A stretch of DNA of 64,000 nt from Spongospora subterranea f. sp. subterranea (taxonomy: Eukaryota > Endomyxa: Phytomyxea > Phytomyxea > Plasmodiophorida). The translations under genes were made by a program, and so were the position numbers. Positions 59,301 to 64,000 of this stretch are shown here, piece after piece. The notes below the pieces were generated by a model. It was not told where the DNA came from, made no database searches, and saw nothing but the letters and a program-made list of their open reading frames with translations. The stretch spans positions 1 to 64,000 of the forward strand of contig JAUGWO010000038.1 in NCBI GenBank assembly GCA_049724395.1. Reading direction: 5' to 3'. Each line of letters begins with the position of its first letter. Positions within the stretch are counted from its first letter, which is position 1.

Positions 59301-60080
59301 TGTTGAGATTTGGGTTCAGACTTTTCAATGTGTCCGATCATTTCATGCACGGTCATGCCTTTCTTGTTCGTCCCGTGACTGACGAAGGTGCAGTCTCCGT
59401 TTTGGTCACCTTTCCCGGAGGGTCGGGCACGACATGGTATAGACATTGAGTCAACCGTCGCCATCGCAGGGGGGCAAACTGTTTCTGTTCCAGCTCCTCG
59501 TTCGAAGGTGACCCTATTGAGGAAAAACAAGTTTTTTCATGCTTCGTTTTGAATGATCTTGTCATGTCACTATTCGACCGTCTCACTGTTTACTTTAAAT
59601 TAGATTCCTGTGTTTCAAAGAAGTGGTACTATCGTCTATCAGTTAGATCGGGCGAGGCGATCTTCGCAGTGTCAATCCAAGGATCCTTTTACTGTGGTTG
59701 TGGCGCTAGATTCGAGCCACAGAGCAGAAGGGATGGTTTATTTGGATGATGGTGTTTCATACGATTATATGAAAGGTCGGTCTCTGATGCTTGTAATTAA
59801 TGTTTTTATTATTTAATGCTATTTAGGGAATCATACCATTCATCATTTGAAGTTTGAGAACAACGTCATAAGAGGAATATCCAATAGTAATTATCACTCA
59901 ATCAGAAAGATAGAGCGGGTTAAAATTCTGGGTCTTTCAACCAAGGTCAAATCAGTGACAAGATTCGCGAAAGGTGAATCGAAAGCGCTTGAGTTCAAGC
60001 AAACGTTTAATCCGGATTGTTTGATTATACGAAAACCTGGGATCACCATTAACGTAGACTCAGAAATACAGTTTGCATAG
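56362..60080 (+). CDS. GANAB: ER glucosidase II alpha subunit (GH31)
   Basis: Trims the inner alpha-1,3-glucoses of N-glycans in the ER, controlling calnexin cycling. Start at 56362 (or the Met at 56404). The signal peptide includes [17 protein letters not shown], followed by [19 protein letters not shown], the conserved mature N-terminus. The gene has many short introns. Later landmarks: [24 protein letters not shown] reading around 57890-57950, [19 protein letters not shown] (about 57950), VTIVDPHIK (58125), the nucleophile region [10 protein letters not shown] (about 58460), [41 protein letters not shown] (about 58890) and [11 protein letters not shown] (59020). [17 protein letters not shown] (59217) follows, then C-terminal beta domains ending at 60080. 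Only a 51-bp gap separates it from the convergent DDX51 gene. Confidence 0.93.
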
Positions 60081-60131
60081 TTCGCCAAAGCCCCAAAGTA
60101 GCGCAATAGAACTGCACAACTCATTTATTGT

Positions 60132-62606
60132 TTATTTGCGTAACAATAGCTCCATCCTGACTTTGATATCGCATAAGGTTTCAATATTTCCCCTTCGTAA
60201 TGACTTCAACCGATGTAATGCATTGCTATCTTCAGCTTCCAATACCAATTGCAATACTTCAAGCACATGATCCAGCGTTGACTTGATGCTGTTTGATTCC
60301 ATCTTGTCAATCGATATTTTTTTAACTTCATTATTTTTCGCGTGTCGTAAAATGCGTTTGAAATTGTTTACCTAGCAATTGAGCATGGAAATCAGAAATG
60401 ATAGTTAACCGATTATTAACGTCGTTACCTCTCCTGGTAAAACAAAGGTGACCGCTCTCCCTGCCTTATTAGCTCGAGCTGTCCGCCCAACACGATGAAG
60501 GTATGTTTTCAGAAAACTGCGAAACGGGATGAGCAAAAAGTAAATTTAATAGGTATAACGAAATCCGACTTTGGACAATCGTAATTGACGACGGTTTCGA
60601 TGCCAGGGATATCGATACCTCTGGCCATGGCGTCAGAGCAGATTAACAATCGATGTGAAGTCTTGAACGATTCCAGTATCTGCAATCGCTGTTTTTGCCT
60701 TAAACCACCTACGCAACATCATCAGTTTGGTCCGGAATTCGCAGGCTAGGCCCATTTACTGTGAAATTCGTCAACCGCGAATCGTTGGTCAAGTTCAAGG
60801 AGTCGTTTGAGATTGTGTGCTGACTCCACAGAATTGGTGAATACGATCGTTTTTCCGTTGCGCTGTTGAAGTAGCCATATCAACGCCACAATCTTCTGCG
60901 TTGCGTCTGGGCAAACGAGCATGTCTTGCGTCAGAGACGCAGCACACGTGAACTCGTTTGTAGGAGTATGCGAATAGAAGACGGGCGCCCTCAAACGCAA
61001 TTTCGACAACGACAGTGGGTCTAGCGACATGGTTGCCGAGAACAAGAGAGTCTGCATCGTGGATTTCGACTGGATTCGCGCTTTCTCAATCGATGATTCC
61101 CAGGCGTGGTAATACTGCCCCAGCAAACGATCGGCCTCATCGATCACCAGATGCTGAATGTGCTCCAATGTGAAGCCCGGAGTGAATTGCAGATGGTCGC
61201 TCAAACGACCTAGAAGAGCGACGAGTCAAAACACAGGAATCAGACACACACCAGAATCGCTTTTACCAGGAGTGGCAATAAGAATGTCGATTGCGGAACT
61301 GTAAGTTCCCGAACATTCCGTTATGAGCTCGCTCTGCTCAAAATCAAACGACCGTTGCCCGATTACGACGCCAACTTTCAGGCCGATTCCATTACAGATT
61401 ACAGAAAATACATTGTGAAGCTGAACAGCGAGATCCCGTGTTGGAACGACAATCTGAAAGCGCGATCAGCATATAATGTCTATTGGCGACTTTGCCGTTT
61501 CTTACCAGGGCACGAAGGCGCCGAACAATCCGATGTCGAAGATTGTTGATTATAGGAAGAGCGAAACAGAGTGATTTTCCTGAGCCAGTAGGGCTGCTAA
61601 CGCAGCAATCGATGCCCAGGCGATAATTGACCATGATGCGAGGGATGAGGAATGACTGCATCGGGAACAGAGCAGAGATCTGAAACTGTTCCGATAGGAT
61701 GGTCATCAGACGCGGATCCAGGTCTAAGTTGTCGCCCTCCGAAACGTGATCGGGGATGATAACGACACGTTGATTGTCCTTCCAGGAAGGCACCATCTCC
61801 TCCTTTACATCTGGAACGGTAACTTCTGGTTCAACGGGTGTCGCCTCTTCTCCCAGAAGGATTTCCTCAGCAGATTCGACAAGGTTCTCCTCTATCTGCG
61901 TCGCTGATGATGTGCCTGATTGTGTCTTGGTCACGCTGTGGTCCAATCCAAATTCACTCAGCGATTGCTGAGCGACTAACGACTTGGCCTGTTTTACCCG
62001 CTTCTTTTCTGCTGATTTTGACGAATTGGGACGAGGATTTTCAGTTGACTGTTTCCTCATTTTGCCCTCTGCTCGGGTTTCGTTAACGGCAGTAGATGGT
62101 GATGGTTTGGCCTGTGTCAATTTCTTCGGTGCAGGCGGCGCCACTTTGGAAACTGGTTCGTCAGATCCGTTCCCCGTTTTCTTATGCTTGCGGCGTTTGC
62201 CATCTGAGGAAGTTTCTGGAAGGGCCGCAGAAGCTAGCAATGTCACTTGTTTCGTTCGTTTCTTCGGTTCAGATGGCGTTAGTTCAGGGTCGGGATCGGC
62301 AACGGAATCGTCAGGTTTTTGACGTTTCCTGTTTTTGCGTTTGACGTCCCCTTTCCGATCTACGCCAATATCCTCCTCGACCTTCTTCCTTTTCTTGTTC
62401 TTGGATGACTCGGCATCCTTATCCGCCGATTTCTTCTTTACGACTTTCGTTCCCGTTTTCGCTTTGAGATGGCCATCCCCGGCCTGTGAAGAGCGATCAT
62501 CTTTCACTGCCGCACCAAGCCCTGATTTCGCCGCATGAATATCGGCCAATTTCCTTCTGATCAGGACCTGACACTTCCCAGCAGTAATAGCGGGTTCGAT
62601 CATCAA
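60132..62606 (-). CDS. DDX51: ATP-dependent DEAD-box RNA helicase DDX51/Dbp6
   Basis: Nucleolar helicase needed for early 60S ribosomal subunit assembly. The long N-terminal region (about residues 20-270) is Lys/Ser/Pro-rich with nuclear-localisation-type clusters (KNKKRKKVEEDIG, KRKNRKRQKPDD). The helicase core follows: LFPMQSFLIPRIM, SSPTGSGKSLCFALPIINNL (motif I), TPGFTLEHIQHLVIDEADRL (motif II as DEAD) and LLFSATMS (motif III as SAT). IVFTNSVESAHNLKRLLELD comes next, then, after introns, MARGIDIPGIETVVNYDCP. The last exon, in another frame, has RILRHAKNNEVKKISIDKME, as in the Dbp6/DDX51 tail. Stop at 60132-60134. The order of motifs and the QAAVIP-like Q region favour DDX51 over other DEAD helicases. 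Confidence 0.9.
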
Positions 62607-62938
62607 TGGGCAAATTTCCCAGTAAAATGACGTCGTTTTCAGACTTTCAGGGCGGCGACGCAGCCTTCACCACAAGTCTGATCGGTTTCTGCGCAGTCAG
62701 GAAATGCGCAGTATTTTCACGTTTCGCGCTTTTCGCCATCTCTTTGGCGATCGATGTGTCATCAGAACGCTGATCATCGTGAATGAATATAACAGTGCTT
62801 GTGTTTTTTGAGCGTGCACATGAACAATCTTTGGTCAATCACTTTTCCTCCTTTACTGAATTTGCATTATCTGTTAACGTCGTCGATAAAAACATGGCGA
62901 GAAAACAGTTTTATTTGATTTTCTATGGGCGTTCCTCT
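62607..62938. other. Intergenic, no gene supported
   Basis: About 330 bp between two same-strand genes. A 63-codon minus frame (62647-62838) is not recognisable. Confidence 0.35.
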
Positions 62939-64000
62939 TCATCGTATCTCTTCACGATGTTTCAGAATACAGGTCTCGCTCTCCAGTTGGCGATAGATTT
63001 CCCGTTCCAGTTGGAGTTTCCTGGCCACGGCCCCGTTTTGCTCCTCGATTGGGATGTGCAACGTCGTCGCTGAACCACGTGATAACAACGATCCTTCTCG
63101 GTGAGTGTCGAGAAACAGGAGGAACAGGAGCAGGCGATCCGATATGGATTGCTGCTCACATCGCCGTCCAAGTACGATCCCTTCGGAGAACGCTTCCATT
63201 GCCATTCGAGCGATCGCCTCCAGGAACTCGTCCATATCCAACGGCCCTTCAGAACTTCTGGTTCGCGCTGCTCGAATATGATGGGAAATCCATACGACCT
63301 TGGTGAAGAGCTCAATCAAACGGAAATCAAGGACAATCGCGCGCTTTAACGACAAACCTTTCGGGCGGTAAGAAGGTTCGGAACGATGGCGGTCGACACA
63401 CACATCTTGTCCAGGTCGCATTGGCCAAGTCTCAGGCCGGAATATCCTTGGCCAGGGACGGTGACAAATTCGCCATAGAGCAGGCGGATCCTGGGCTCGT
63501 GCTCGAGCAGAATGGAGCAGACGGTGGGGTCGTGAAGCGGGTTCAGCGATGGCCGTAATCGTGCCGGATGATCGGCGTTGTTCAGATAAACGGTTTGGAT
63601 GACGGCGGTGATCAGCCCCAGCGACTCAGTAATCGTTGCGCCATCGGTCTGGCTAATGCACGAGGCGTGCCATTCCAGGAACAACGCGAATAGGTCCAGG
63701 GACACGGAGACGACGCGGCACTCGCGTTTGAACCGGGCCAGAGCGACGACGGCGTGGCTCTTGCGTATCTGCAGCTTGGCCGGCGCCGTTTGATTATAAT
63801 CGCTGACGAACCGCAACAGGGTCGAGGAGGATATTGTGAATTTTTCATGGCCACCGGAGTCGTCGCGTCGGCAATAGAAATCGAAAACGTTCTCGACGAT
63901 GGTCCTGTACGATCGTGTCCAGGTGACGGTCGTCGGTAGTTGGCTCTCGCTACTGTCGCGAATGGCGACCAAACGTCTCGTGGTTCCAGGGAGGTGTTCA
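62939..64000 (-). CDS. Unassigned helical protein, partial at right edge
   Basis: The minus-strand frame remains open to the window edge, so the 5' end is missing. Exon to about 63394: TIVENVFDFYCRRDDSG, LLRFVSDYNQTAPAKLQIRK, VSLDLFALFLEWHA. A ~45-nt intron (about 63393-63350) joins KMC to LSLKRAIVLDFRLIELFTK. The final part has LDMDEFLEAIARMAMEAFSE, an EF-hand-flank-like xxxEFLEAxxRxA motif found in several ciliary proteins, and a Glu/Arg helical end. No canonical Ca2+ loop is visible. A flagellar role is only a guess from that motif and from DNAAF11 nearby. Confidence 0.55.

Overview
This looks like nuclear DNA of an intron-rich eukaryote, most likely an early-diverging, flagellated (zoosporic) fungus or a close opisthokont relative. 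Genes carry many GT-AG introns, mostly 36-75 nt. Housekeeping genes are eukaryotic: LSM8, ATG101, syntaxin-18, Med8, UBE2D, glucosidase II, DDX51. A DNAAF11/LRRC6 dynein-assembly gene and a long coiled-coil gene of flagellar type point to motile flagella. A fungal-type Crypton tyrosine recombinase and Tc1-like and FAR1/MULE-like transposon remains fit an early fungus. I cannot name the species.

Layout. 1-6943 is one huge imperfect palindrome that runs off the left edge. Its right arm holds a 1403-bp TIR transposon that is absent from the left arm. A 193-bp foldback repeat (6944-7136) follows, then a Crypton gene split by an inversion (7484-9150). 9.9-18.8 kb holds three single-membrane-segment, very acidic, unrecognised proteins. 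Two of them are convergent and share a nearly identical 1.37-kb core in inverted orientation. 20.0-22.4 kb is a two-pore-type cation channel. 22.97-25.55 kb is a 63/67-bp satellite of about 40 units.

From 26.2 kb rightwards is compact gene-dense euchromatin: ATG101 (-), an unassigned gene (-), LSM8 (+), a CSDE1/UNR cold-shock protein (-), a coiled-coil flagellar-type protein (-), syntaxin-18 (+), an Exo84-like exocyst subunit (+), UBE2D (-), SERCA Ca2+ pump (+), Med8 (-), a PHD/extended-PHD protein (+), DNAAF11 (+), an RS-rich protein (-), UDP-galactose 4-epimerase (-), a small R-rich ORF (-), tRNA-His (+), glucosidase II alpha (+), DDX51/Dbp6 (-) and a partial unknown gene (-) at the right edge. 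Between them lie small inverted and tandem duplications and one decayed copy of the PHD gene's last exon.

There is no operon or single pathway. Several genes serve the secretory route (syntaxin-18, Exo84-like, glucosidase II, SERCA). Several single-base frameshifts in otherwise intact genes (for example SERCA at 40755) may be assembly indels rather than true mutations. Exon boundaries given are my own hand-built models.
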